Below, one piece after another: positions 1 to 10,490 of a stretch of 64,000 bases of DNA; within the stretch, counting starts at the first letter, position 1; each line of letters begins with the position of its first letter. The position numbers and the translations under genes were made by a program. The notes beneath the pieces are model-generated. The model saw only the letters and a program-made list of their open reading frames with translations, ran no database searches and was not told where the DNA came from. The stretch covers positions 19,721,003-19,785,002 of the forward strand of contig CM055111.1 in the NCBI GenBank assembly GCA_029204225.1, in the 5' to 3' direction. The stretch is from Diphasiastrum complanatum. Its lineage: Eukaryota > Streptophyta > Lycopodiopsida > Lycopodiales > Lycopodiaceae.

Positions 1-104
1 TAATATCTTTGAGCGGTTTGTTCCCAAAATGAAATAGCGCATTGTAACATGGCACTGAGGCTTCAGGCTTGTACCTATCATACGTACAAGCCATTCCATG
101 CTGA

Positions 105-1523
105 TGCTGAAACCGCGTATGCTTCACAGAACAGCTTGGAGCTGACGCATTTTAGTCTGAGAACATGAACATGTCATGCTGGGAATGAAAGCAATGGTCA
201 AATGTCTTGTCACATCTGACCTCTTATGCTCTTGCATGATCTTAACCTCCATGGCTCAGAACTAATTATAATTACCACTTTCAACTTTCGATTCTAATCA
301 ACGTATTCTGTACTGCGCGATAAATAATCAATAGACTGACGGAGATCAGAACCGCAAAATCGTGAGATGGACGAGAGAGTTTATACGCAAATGGCAGGCT
401 TTTGATTCGGATGTGCCTAGGGGATAGTTGACAGCAAAGAAGCTTATACAGATCACAGATCAGGAAAGCGGATCTTAAAGCTAGTGAAAATGCAAATAGA
501 ACTTGCACACGAATCAAACAGTTTCCGCCCACGAGTGGGGCAGGGACGCGAATGGAATCTGAGTAGTCAAGCCCCCAACACACGCACAGTAGACCACCGC
601 ACCAAGCGTGGGCCTATTATTTATATCTACTTAGATTGAATTACGCATTTGGCGAACAAAAATATTAAGCACTGATCATGCGCCAATATCACAGACATGC
701 TCTTCAGTGCCCAGAAAAACATGGAGAATTCAACATTTACAGCCGTATTATGAACTTCGGCGCATTGTGGAGGTTTTAAAAATGGTGGTAAAGTCGGATA
801 GACAATCCGTGTTCTCTTGAAATATGACATCTACATCTTTGACAAGCCTCTCAGTTTGAGCAGTATAGGACGGAGATTTTAGTTGAGATATTAACATGAC
901 TCCTGGAAGATGATCAGCACTGAGGAACGTCGATGCCAGGACATTTTCCATCAAATAGCCTTCATCTGGCCTGAAAAATTTCTGTCGACGATTCAAATGG
1001 CTACTCTGATCTCTGTTCTGTCTATTAAGGCCCTGATCATTTTGGTATGGTTGAGAACTATTGGTACGCTGTTCAGAAGTCATTTTGTAAGTCCACATAG
1101 TCGCTAGCAGAATCATTGGCGCTCCCACAAGTTCAAGCTCCCTCGGAGATTTGTGTCGGAGAAGTGTAGAGAAAAATGCACCCCAGACCGGAATAGTCAT
1201 GTAAATCAAAGTGGCGACGGATGCGTTCACTCCACGCAGAGCTCGTATTTCCAACCAGCTGCAAATTCCACCACAGACGATGCCATTGTAGATTAATGGA
1301 AGCCATGGTAAATGTTGAGCCAGTGTTGTAAAGTCTAAACCCCAATCACTAGAACTGGTGCATAGGTTGCATATCTCCCAGAAAAAGCTGAGGACAGATA
1401 ATACGGCCGACTGAAGGGCATTTGAACGCTTTGCATCCAATGCTTTAGCGATTCCAAAGACTTCTGATCGAAATATTTGCAGAGCAGAAATTAATGAACT
1501 CGCGAAAACCCACGGGTTTCCAC
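105..1523. repeat. Parent segment of the dispersed EamA-exon duplication
   Basis: The EamA last exon from about residue 20 onward, plus roughly 600 bp of its 3' flank, recurs near 19826-21893, and the exon part again near 34755-35690. Shared marks include the stretch around the agagcagtatagaacgg-type sequence after the exon and the motif near 180-200 (gctgggaatgaaagcaatgg) that is also at 19892. The copies lose similarity just inside exon 4, so they came from genomic DNA including the 3' flank, not from spliced mRNA. Confidence 0.7.
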
Positions 1524-3610
1524 GTTGTGGAATAATGATGCCTTTCCACCCTGAACCTTCTTCCTCCAGCACACCCATACCTAACAGGGAAAATCAATGT
1601 TTGATTAGTGACTTTAACCGCTCATCTGGGATAGGTTATCGACACCTCCAGAAAGACCATGCACTGAATGCCTTTTACCATGTAGTACATCTGAGAGCTT
1701 CTACTAATTAACTGCCTGACTGACTAAATATTTGATAGCTGATATTAGATAGATTACCAGATAGTGCTATAAAGGTAGAAAGCCACTTGACTCCAGTTAC
1801 CGACCGGTCAGCGCAAAGTTTCATCAAGGGAACAAGCATCACCTGCTATCCATGCATTGTTAGCTTGAAGGAGAGAAAGACATGTAAACAAAAGTTTTGT
1901 GTCTTCGAATTTTTATATGAAATGATGGAAAGAGTTTTGTAAAAAGACAAAACCGCAAGATCATAACGATAGAGATAATCAAACAATAAACACTTCATTT
2001 TCATCACTTTCATAATATTGCATTGCCATAAGTTTGTATCTCAAGATCCATGTTCCTAACATTTCGCACTAGTATTTAGAATTACGTACGTACAATGCTA
2101 CGATATGTCTTATGTTGTACATTGCAGTGTGGTTTCAAGGCGGGGAAAAGATTCTAAATATTTTCAGGTCAATGTAATCATTGTCTTTTAGCATCATCTT
2201 TGTTGAAGCACTTACGCCGAGTGTATACAGCAACGGCGCATCGTTCAAACCATCCCCGTTTGCACCGATTGTTTGGATGATGCTATATAGGAATGACCAT
2301 GAGCCTAGCTCCACTCCTGCTCTGATAAGTGTAGGGTCCAGATCCCTCAGGGCGCTAATCAAAGCTGGAAAATGAACCAACAAAGCCGATATAGATCGTA
2401 AAAGAGAACTGAAGCTTGGAGGCATGCCAGGTGTGGCGTCATCAGCAATCTCTGTTGCAGCAATACCCGAACCGTATAGAGCTGCTAATAGGTTCAACAG
2501 CATCAGAGCGATGACTTGCTTACTCTTGGCCAGTTTCCTTATTCTTTTCAACCAGGCGAGTTTATGGAAGCCGGAGTCTACTTCCAGAACGTTTCCAAAC
2601 AATCTTTGAGATGACGCCTGCGACAACCAATATCAACTATAAAGCGTGAACAATTTTGGAAGAAAACATGAATATAATGTAGTGGAACAAACAGTTATAT
2701 TGCTAAAAGTCGGATCATCTGTTCACTAATTCAACACCTCGTAGACTTTCATTAACCTCGCATCAAATGGAAATATGCAGTAGAAATTACTACATAACGT
2801 TCTAGGTAAAGACGGATCAATCAATAGAGTTTCATTAACCTTATATAAAAACTCAATCATCATGCGAGTAAAGACATAAAATATACACGTGAAGAAATAG
2901 TACCTAACGTTTTAGCTAGAAGACGGATCAAAGGCAGATCAATCAGACTTGGGCATTCGATCAAACTGGATTGAAATTTCAAATGCATTTGTACTTACTA
3001 GCTGTGGACGGATGGCGCCGATGTAATTTGAGGGATTTACATTGTGAGGTGCTTGGTCCACTGCTGCGTATGGGCATTCGTTTTCGGGATCGGGAATTGT
3101 CTTTTTTACCAGACTTCTACTATCGTCCTCTTTCACACGGTATCTACTATCTTTCTTTTGTATTGCCTTCAAGATGTGTTTTTCTATGTCAAATCTAAGA
3201 CATACACATCTACATTGCGGTCGTTTGCAGCAATCTATCGAACCCATATAACTCCATCTGCGATCTACATCGGCTGCGAAATAGGTAAATTTCTTCGACA
3301 ATCTTGCAAGGGAATTAGATCTGTGGCAAGAGTAGTTGAGTATAGGATATTGTGCTTGGTGGAGACGAGAAGCTACAACACATTTCCTGTTTGCCACACA
3401 CGGCCTGTCATTGTACACAGAGTAACTATCAAGAACACGTGTAGAGCTAGAAGCTGATGTATAAGACGAAACGTTATTTATTCTTTTTCTTCGTACGAGA
3501 CATTGTATAGCAAGATCTCGAACTGAACACTTAAGTCGAGTGCCAGATATTGAAGTGCGTCGAAAATAATGTTTTGGAGCAAAAGTCACGGCATTTAATT
3601 GCAGAAACAT
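748..3610 (-). CDS. EamA/DMT-family transporter, probably plastid-targeted, four exons
   Basis: I place the coding exons at 3610-2999, 2617-2216, 1842-1758 and 1580-748 (minus), about 643 residues. All three introns have GT..AG ends (donors GTAAGT, GTAAGT, GTAATC; acceptors CGCAG, AGCAG, GTTAG) and phases 0, 0 and 1 fit without loss. Exon 1 (204 residues) is rich in Ser and Arg and poor in acidic residues at its start, as in a chloroplast transit peptide. Exon 2 holds the first EamA half (LLNLLAALYGSGIAATEIAD, then AGVELGSWSFL). Exon 3 gives VMLVPLMKLCADRSVTGVKW. Exon 4 has the second half, with GGICSWLEIRALRGVNAS and YMTIPVWGAFFSTLL, the usual glycine-rich DMT helices. EamA proteins are about 10-helix carriers of metabolites or drugs; the substrate cannot be told. 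The last ~110 residues are hydrophilic and may include mis-called sequence. Partial dead copies lie at 21270-21893 and 35068-35690. Family is fairly sure; plastid location is inferred. Confidence 0.85.
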
Positions 3611-4535
3611 TCCCTATTTCTTAAAAGCACCCAAACTCGTTCGACGTGCAGTTATATGACAGCAGAGCCAAATTGAGTGCTTCAAACTTTTCCCGCATAA
3701 AGAATTAATCTGCTTTACAACTCTAGGAACCAGCCCTACGTGTTCTTCACTTATTATACAGTCAGTTGGATGTATTTTGGAGATCAACCTTTGATGAGCT
3801 AGTTGTTTTTTTTATCTGCCAGTGATAAAATGTCTGATATTTAGTCAATTATCAAGCGATGACTTGCTCTGTTGAAACAAGAAGTCATGCAAAATATCTA
3901 AGCTTTGTATGTACTGTATGAAAGCATTCACAATGTCCTGCGACGATCTACACTTATACAGGTTTGAAGATCGATCCACCAATAACTATACATGTATGTT
4001 TGATCTTATTATATTCTCGATCAAGCAAGAAGGCTTGTGTTGCACGTAGCACAAAAGTCCAGAGTTCAGAGTCGGCTCTGACTATGTCTCACGAGTCTCC
4101 TCGTATGCGATTCCCGAATCCCATGGGATCCGAAATATTCTTCCACAAAAAGGGCGAAAAAACTGATGGCAGGCATTGCTGCAGGGCCTAAACCCTAAAC
4201 CGTGGAGATTCGAGAATAGGAATAGCGAATGACTGCATACCAATAATAATAATATCTGACGTGACCTGTGCAACAACACCGTCCGTGAGGCAGCTGCGTG
4301 GCGTTGGTGCTTAGACAGTAGTCCTCTCACTTGGACTCATGAAAGGAAATTAGGAAACCGACTCCCTAAATATTTCTTATGTGAGAGGTCGGTCCGCGTC
4401 GGAGGCTGGAGCCCGAAGTCTTAGCGTCGTGGCCATCTTGAATTGAACACGTTTGAACGTTTGAACTTTGCAGCCAAAAAAGAGGAGTCCGAGAAGATTC
4501 GTATTGATTTAGAAATTGGAGTTATTTAGGCTTAC
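3611..4535. other. Upstream region of the EamA gene, no gene recognised
   Basis: This stretch lies 5' of the minus-strand EamA gene and should hold its promoter and 5' UTR. I see no confident TATA box. Open frames here are short and lack recognisable motifs. Confidence 0.4.
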
Positions 4536-4627
4536 TTTATCCTTTAGGTATTAAAAAAGCATTTGCCCATCATAGTGGGGTTTTATCCTTTAGGTATTAA
4601 AAAAGGATTTGCCCATCATAGTGGGGT
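4536..4627. repeat. Two-copy 46-bp tandem repeat
   Basis: Two nearly identical units (4536-4581 and 4582-4627) begin tttatcctttaggtattaaa and end catcatagtggggt. They differ at one base (aaagcatttg versus aaggatttg). A third partial copy of the gtggggtgta end follows directly. Confidence 0.9.
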
Positions 4628-4790
4628 GTAGTGGGGTGTACTGGGTAGAGTTGTTGATTGCCACCAAAAAGGTGAAGTCTTGAATCCCGACCACTATGTA
4701 GTAACATCTAAGGAGGCTAGCTTTGTAAATGGCATTGCCAAGTTGTATATGTTGTAACTAGTTGCTTAATATGTATGCAAAAAAAAAAAT
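4628..4790 (+). mobile_element. SINE-like, tRNA-related retroposon (candidate)
   Basis: A box-A-like tgggtagagttg at about 4643 is followed some 30 bp later by a box-B-like gtcttgaatccc at about 4677, spacing like a tRNA-derived RNA polymerase III promoter. The unit ends in a run of ten or more A at about 4780-4790, as in plant SINEs. No clear target duplication was found and no second copy is seen in this window, so the call is tentative. Confidence 0.4.
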
Positions 4791-5599
4791 TCATTTTAGC
4801 AACATAATTTCGTCATAAAATTATGATGAGTCTGTCAAGTGAAGTTGTAACTAAAGAGTGATCTTACTAAGTGTAAAATAAAAGGATCTTTCTCAAGCAT
4901 AAAATTTAAAGGATAATGATGAAATCCTTTATTCATGGCTGAAATTTTAAATTAGGTTTCCCTCCAATTTGTTTATAGGTTTTTAAAAAAAATTGCCTTC
5001 AAAATCCTGCGTCCCAAATTTTTTGCCAATAAACAAACATTTCCTCTCATGTGAGGTCATTTTCAAGTTTCATAAAGATCATATGTCAAGAAAGTAGGTG
5101 ACCACTTTCACTTTCCATAATATGGTGGCCAAAATTTTACAATTATCTTATGTTCACACAATGTGGCGAACATGAATTGCATACATAATTTTTTTGAGAA
5201 ATCAAGATTTTTACAATGCAGAAATATTGCATCTACTACATGTAAAAGACATAAACTCAACAAGAACTTGTCAAAATCACTTATGTAAGTTGATTTATTG
5301 TTCCAGTCCGTGCAACAGTCGTACAACAACAATACTCACACGTGGGACCTCATACATATAAGAAAAATAGCATTTTATACACAATAATCCATTATTATAT
5401 CATCACTAAAATGCAAAAATGGATGTAGAACCCCAAAGAGATATTCCATAAGAATGAATGAGAGAAGAATAAGAGAGATGAAATGCTCCCATGCTTGTAG
5501 CCTATTTATAATAGCCTTTTGTCCTATTTGGATGCTCTTACTCAAGCTTATCAACTTATGGAAGGTTCTAGATCTCTTCCAAACCCTAAATCTAAGCCA
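4791..5599. other. AT-rich stretch, no gene recognised
   Basis: Only short open frames without motifs. The part from about 5100 to 5600 lies where the outer half of the 3' LTR of element A1 should be, but does not resemble its 5' LTR, so that LTR is probably truncated or recombined. Confidence 0.4.
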
Positions 5600-5972
5600 C
5601 AACCTAAAATGTATCTGTCGATGTCATACCATCAGATCAGAAATCTGTACTTCTGGGTACTTGCATGATCCTGCTGGTACTCTTTGGAGCATGTAGGCAG
5701 GAGAAGGTTTTGAATCTGTCGTTGTTTTGTTTTGGTCGTTTGCCTTCTCTCGTACTGGACCGCAAAAGATTCTCATTCGTGAATTTTTCGTGTTCGCGAA
5801 CCGTTCGTCTTCGTCTGCTTTGACTTTCGTGTTCATGAACCATTCGTCTTCGTTTCCTTTGACTTTTGTGTTCGCGAAACTTTTCGTGCTTTGTGTCTCC
5901 AGATCTTCGAGTTCGCGAATGTCTTCGTCGGGTTGAGGGCTGAAAGCTAGCAAGGCTTTGTAATTAGAAACA
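5600..5972 (-). repeat. 3' LTR remnant of A1
   Basis: Reading the minus strand from 5972, TGTTTCTAATTACAAAGC matches the start of the 5' LTR at 10032. Similarity runs for about 370 bp, to about 5600, and is then lost. The polypurine-like AAGAAACAAAA sits just before it. Confidence 0.7.
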
Positions 5973-6850
5973 TTTTGTTTCTTTAGGTTGATCCATATAG
6001 ACCTCTTCGTCTAGCTCGCCATGCAAGAAGACTGTCTTCTCGTGCACAATGTGGATCATGAGTACATAAGCTGCTGCATATGCAAATAACAGACGTAAGG
6101 ACGGATGTTTGACCACAGGACAGAAGGTTTCAGAATAGTCAATACCATATCTCTGAGAAAATTCCTTTGCTACCAGTCTTGCATTGTATTTCATGACATT
6201 TCCATCTGGTCCGTATTTGAGATTGAAAATCCATTTGCATTTGACAGTCTTACGCTTATATGGTAATGGTTGCAACGTCCATACCTGGTTCTTCCTCATG
6301 GACTCCATCTCTTCGTTCATGGCTTGGATCCATCTGTCCTTCTCTGGAAATTCAATCGCTTCCTCGAAAGTCTGTGGTTCGCCACCGAATCCACAGAACT
6401 CTTCTGATGTAGAAGCAGAGCTACCTGGCACGTATCTTGCTGGCGCTCTTCGTGGTCTTGTCGAGCTTCTAGGAGATCCTCCTAGGACAACAATGTCTTT
6501 GCCTTTGTTTGCTCCGCTAGGTCCGGAACCATCTTGGTTTACAGGAATTATAGAAGTAAGCTACCTCTCGAATCTTTCGTTTTCAGATTCGTCACTCGAA
6601 TGGGAAGTGACTCAAAAATCCTCATTTTTGTGTTCATCTTCTCCTCCCTCTGTCACTGGCGGCAGGTCATAGTACTGTCTTTTCAGAACTTCATAGCTGA
6701 CAGGATCGTCATCGGCCATTGTCCTGCTCTCATCAAATCTGACATCTCTCACTGTTCTCACAGTGTTCGTGTCTGGCATGTAGACTCTGTAGTATGACGA
6801 ATTGTTGTCATAACCTACTAGAAATCCCTGCTCGGCTTTCTCATCAAGCT
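5964..6850 (-). pseudogene. Copia integrase-RT linker and truncated reverse transcriptase (A1)
   Basis: The hydrophilic linker after integrase (about 6850-6430, with in-frame stops) leads into the RVT_2 start: WIQAMNEEMESMRKNQVW, then KCKWIFNLKYGPDG, ARLVAKEFSQRYGIDYSETF and EEVYMDQP. These are classic copia RT landmarks. The frame then jumps into the polypurine tract and LTR, so about two thirds of the RT and all of RNase H are absent. It cannot encode an active polymerase. Confidence 0.9.
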
Positions 6851-6854
6851 TCTT

Positions 6855-7583
6855 TCAAAGCTTATTAGGAATATGTGCATAAGCTGCACAGCCAAAGATT
6901 TTGATGTGAGACAGGTTGGGCTTTCTACCCCACCATAACTCATGTGGTGTCGTGTGAGGGACACTAGGCTTGTCTGTCCTGTTCAGGATGTATGCGGCTG
7001 TAGCTACTGCTTCAGCCCACAGTACCCTTGCAGCCTTCGAGTAGGCCATCATGCATCTGATAGCTTCCATCAGGGCCCTGTTCTTTCTTTCTACAACACC
7101 ATTGTGCTACGGTGTGTAGGCTTCAGTCCTTGTATGAATGATGCCACAATCATTGTAGAAGTCAGTAAAGCGATTCGAGATGTATTCGTCACCCCGATCT
7201 AATCTGATCTACTTAACCTTTTTTCCTATATATCTCTCAGCCCAATTCACATATTCTATGAATTTATCAAGTGTTTCAGATTTATTTTGAATAAAATACA
7301 CTCTGGCGAATTTACTATAATCATCAATGAAGGTTATATAATATTTTGAACCTCCTATTGAGATCATATTGAAAGGCCCACAGATGTTAGAATGCACTAA
7401 CTCCAGAATCTTGATCGTTCTGTAGGAGTCTTTGATGAATGGAGTGCGTAACATCTTACTCTTCAAACATGCATCACAGGTGGTCGAACTAGTTGTATTT
7501 GAGATACTACCCCTGTTATTGCTCCATGATGGCTTGCTTGGTAAAGTGCCATTGAGTTCATGTGGCAGAGTCTCCTGTGCCAC
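6855..7583 (-). pseudogene. Copia integrase core and C-terminal part (A1)
   Basis: The rve-type core is seen as ILELVHSNICGPF and YYITFIDDYSKFARVYF (7583-7209). The later part has MMAYSKAARVLWAEAVATAA and WWGRKPNLSHIKIFGCAAYA (7070-6855). The pieces are in separate frames with stops between them, so the gene is broken. Integrase joins retrotransposon cDNA to the host chromosome. Confidence 0.88.
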
Positions 7584-7981
7584 AGAGTGTATGGCGAGTC
7601 ATCATGAGTCTGATGCACCTGATCTGCAAGTAGGCATACCTTCAGATGATATAGATTACCTTTCCTTCTGCCTTGAGCGATCAGAGCACTGGTACTAGCG
7701 TCAACCATGTTGCATGCTTCATCAAAAAATGTCATGCGCATTTCTGCATCTGCTATTTTTGCTACGGAAAGCAAGTCTTGCTACAGTGTAGGCATGAACA
7801 GAACGTCTTCGAGTCGTTTGTCTCTGCCATTGGTGTTGATCCACAGTGAACCCATACCGTTCACTTGATATTTAGATCCATCTCCAAGAACTATGATACT
7901 TGAAGGATCTGCACTTCTAAAATCAGACATGATTCGTCTTGATGTCATGAAGTGTGAGGTGGCTCCTGAATCTAGGATCAC
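7463..7981 (-). pseudogene. Copia protease and GAG-pre-integrase region (A1)
   Basis: The aspartic protease active site is VILDSGATSHFM near 7980, followed by SIIVLGDGSKYQVNGMGSLW. The GAG-pre-integrase zinc-binding region has LYHLKVCLLADQ and TLWHRRLCHMNSMALYQ. A TAG separates the two parts at about 7778-7780 and a frameshift precedes the integrase. Confidence 0.88.
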
Positions 7982-8215
7982 CTCATGTGTGTCAGATGTT
8001 CACGCTGAACACACGTCTTCACAGATATAGGCGGTCAAACAATTTTTGTTCGGTCTTTCTTCGTCCATTTTTGGGCTCTCGAGCTTCTCGACATAGGATG
8101 AACTGTTGTTACTCTCCTGTTTGTTCTGCGCTGATTTGTTTCTCAGGTTCTGGCAATCCATGGCTGCATGACCCTTCTTGTGGCAGTGGACACACTCAAT
8201 TTTTGGATTGAGCCA

Positions 8216-9026
8216 TCATGTATCAACCGTGTGCCCATCTCTTCTGCATCTCACGCAAGTCTTCTTTTCTCCACCTTGCTGCTTCGACCTCCCTTTGCTC
8301 TTCCAGTTGCCTTTGCCGGTCCTCTTTGCTTGCTGATCATGATCCTGCCTCTGATTTGACTCCCTCTTAGGCATAAATTGTTTCTTGGATTTTTCCTTGT
8401 TGCCGTAGAGGGCCTGGTCAGAACCATCTTTGTGATCAAGATGTTCTCTCGCCTCGACTTCCTCTCGAATCCTGACAATCGCCTTTTCGAGGTTCATGGT
8501 AGGATCTTTCGCGAGCAGGGTCCTCATTGTCTAGAATGATCTAGATAAGACTCTCAACAGGTAAGTGAGCTGCTTCTCAGCTGACACTGCATTCTCTGCT
8601 CTAGAGTTATATAGTGATAGAAACAAATCCTTCATCTTCCTTACGAAATAAGTGAGGTCTTTCTCATCTCACTATAGATTTGTCAGCTGATCTTCCAGCA
8701 TCATGATTTGACTTCTTGATTTCGTTTGAAATTTTGTGAGTAGTGCATCTCACATCTCCTTAGCTTTGGAGAGTATAGCCAGGTCAAGTGTGAGACTATC
8801 TTTGATGGATGAAGATAGCAAGGCTAATACCTTGTCATTTTTCTCCCTCCACTCACGGAGCTCTTTGTCTGATGTCGTAGGCATCTCTTCTGTGCCATCC
8901 ACCTAGGGGAATAAACTTTCGCCCTTGAGTATCAGTGATGTTTTAACTTTCCAAGCTAGAAAGTTAGATCCTGAAGAATCAAGAATTGTACAGATCTTGT
9001 TCTGTATGCTGCTGATTGAAGCCATT
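8216..9026 (-). pseudogene. Copia gag with CCHC knuckle, several nonsense codons (A1)
   Basis: The probable start is the ATG at 9026 (MASISSIQNKI). A UBN2-type nucleocapsid region follows (KELREWREKNDK, LLSSSIKDSLTLDLAILSKA), then a basic tail and CVRCRRDGHTVDT. In-frame stops include TAG at 8903-8905, TAG at 8531-8533 and TGA at 8216-8218. The TGA replaces the last Cys of the knuckle; the related gag at 52.2 kb keeps Cys. After it the frame continues into a second knuckle (CVHCHKKGHAAMDC). Confidence 0.88.
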
Positions 9027-9126
9027 GCTTCTGAAGTTTGTTCTGTTGTTGATGGTTGTTCGTCTGAATGCTTGGTCTCCTGGATCTTGATCGCTTATTG
9101 GCTATGTCAGATTATGACAATAGAGA

Positions 9127-9139
9127 GGCTCTAATACCA
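9127..9139 (-). other. Primer-binding site of A1
   Basis: The minus strand reads TGGTATTAGAGCC, one change from TGGTATCAGAGCC, the usual copia site complementary to the 3' end of initiator tRNA-Met. It lies one base inside the 5' LTR. Confidence 0.85.
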
Positions 9140-9140
9140 C

Positions 9141-10032
9141 TGATGGAAGAGATTTAATGAGCCGCAAACAATTCAATGCGATTCGGATGGAGTTCAGATG
9201 TGATCGCTGTCATTGCCAGCTAAATCACTCCTACAGTCCTCCATAATGTAGTCAGGCACTATTGATCTACGTTTATAAATTAATGTAGCATTCAACAAAG
9301 TTTCAACCAAGGTGCAGAATTAAATGAATGAGAGAATCAGACATATGAATAACAGCATATACATTTGCATGTGCATAATGGCTACAAGATCATCTATTTA
9401 TTTTTCTCTGATTCTTCAAGCACTGCATGCAGATCCACGCAGTGCGTTGGTGTGAGAGAAATATAGTTCTCTCACGAGTGGATGTCTCGCTTACTAGCGG
9501 ACTTGTCGATCTCTGTGGATCTTGATCACAGGAACTTGTCTCGCACGCAGGCGGACTTTTGTTTTGTATTTTTGTCTTGATTGCTTACTATCATCAGACT
9601 ACTTCATACATCTCTGTATATCTGTATATGCTCTCTCTATCAAGTATCATCTAGTAAGTATATAGTCGCTCTGTGTAACCTTTTAGATTAGAGTAATTAG
9701 ATCTACAACTAATCAGAAAATTACAAGAGTGGCGGATTAGCCACGATTTAGAGTGTATCTACTGACATCATGCCATCAGATCAGACATCTATACTTCTAG
9801 GTACTTGTGTGACCTTGCTGGTCCTTCATGGAGCGTGAGGGTAGAAAAGGTTTCGCGACATTTTTTCATGTCGCGTCGTTGGTTTCGTCTCCGTCATCTG
9901 ACTTTCTCATGCTGGATCGCAAAAGATTCTCGTTCGTGAATCTTTCATGCTTCGTGTCTCTTGACTTTTGTGTTCGCGAACATTTTCTCAGGCAGAGGGC
10001 TGAAAGCTAGCAAAGCTTTGTAAATAGAAACG
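9141..10032 (-). repeat. 5' LTR of A1 (about 892 bp)
   Basis: The minus strand begins CGTTTCTATTTACAAAGC at 10032 (TG changed to CG) and ends CTTCCATCA at 9141, just before the primer site. It matches the LTR at 40024-40899 and the LTR piece at 24014-24310. Confidence 0.8.
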
Positions 10033-10490
10033 TTTTGTTTCTTAAGCACATTCACAAGAAATTGCTCAAACATGAGATAAAACAAGTAAAGTAAACTTGA
10101 ACAACACTTTCTTGTTGTTCCTTTGACCTTACTTGAGTCTTTAAACACCTACGAAAACATATTTAAGTTATCTTCTCCACTTGGCTTCCCTTTGATGCTC
10201 TTGACTAGCTCCGAATCGCCACCTTTCATTTTGTGTTATTGAAGCCCTTCAAGATCAACCTCTTGATCTTGCTCTTGACAATAAAAGTCCTTGATGAAGA
10301 CCTCTTTTCCAGATCCATTATTTGCTTCCATTCCATGAAAGCCACCATCCACTTGCATAGCCTCATCTACACAAGAAGATGAACCAAAGCATGTGAGTAA
10401 ATGTAAGGATTGCCTAGTGAAGATCTGACTAGATCTTGTTGCATGCAACCAAAAGGACACCTGTGGAGAAACGCCACCAAACCAACAGGA
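10033..10490 (-). repeat. A1 5' flank shared in inverted orientation with 39565-40023
   Basis: Sequence outside the A1 LTR is repeated outside the A4 LTR (for example ggttgcatgcaacaggatct and the TTTCTCCACAGGTGTCC stretch). Because the flank is shared, A1 and A4 probably come from one insertion that was later copied with its surroundings. The flank has splice-acceptor-like sites, but I could not assign a product. Confidence 0.75.

Larger units (their letters stand above)
5600..10032 (-). mobile_element. Ty1/copia element A1, degenerate
   Basis: On the minus strand the order is 5' LTR (10032-9141), primer site, gag, protease, GAG-pre-integrase, integrase, start of reverse transcriptase, 3' LTR remnant. 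This PR-IN-RT order defines the copia superfamily. The reverse transcriptase is cut off after YMDQP and fused directly to the polypurine tract and LTR, so the YVDD box and RNase H are missing. Several nonsense codons and frameshifts are present. The element is dead. It shares its 5' flank and three gag nonsense codons with element A4 at 40 kb, in inverted orientation. Confidence 0.9.

Noticed and set aside
10236..10460. A small gene on the minus strand in the A1 flank
   Set aside because: The frame is interrupted in the paired copy at 39.6-39.8 kb and has no motif; shared repeat sequence is a better explanation.
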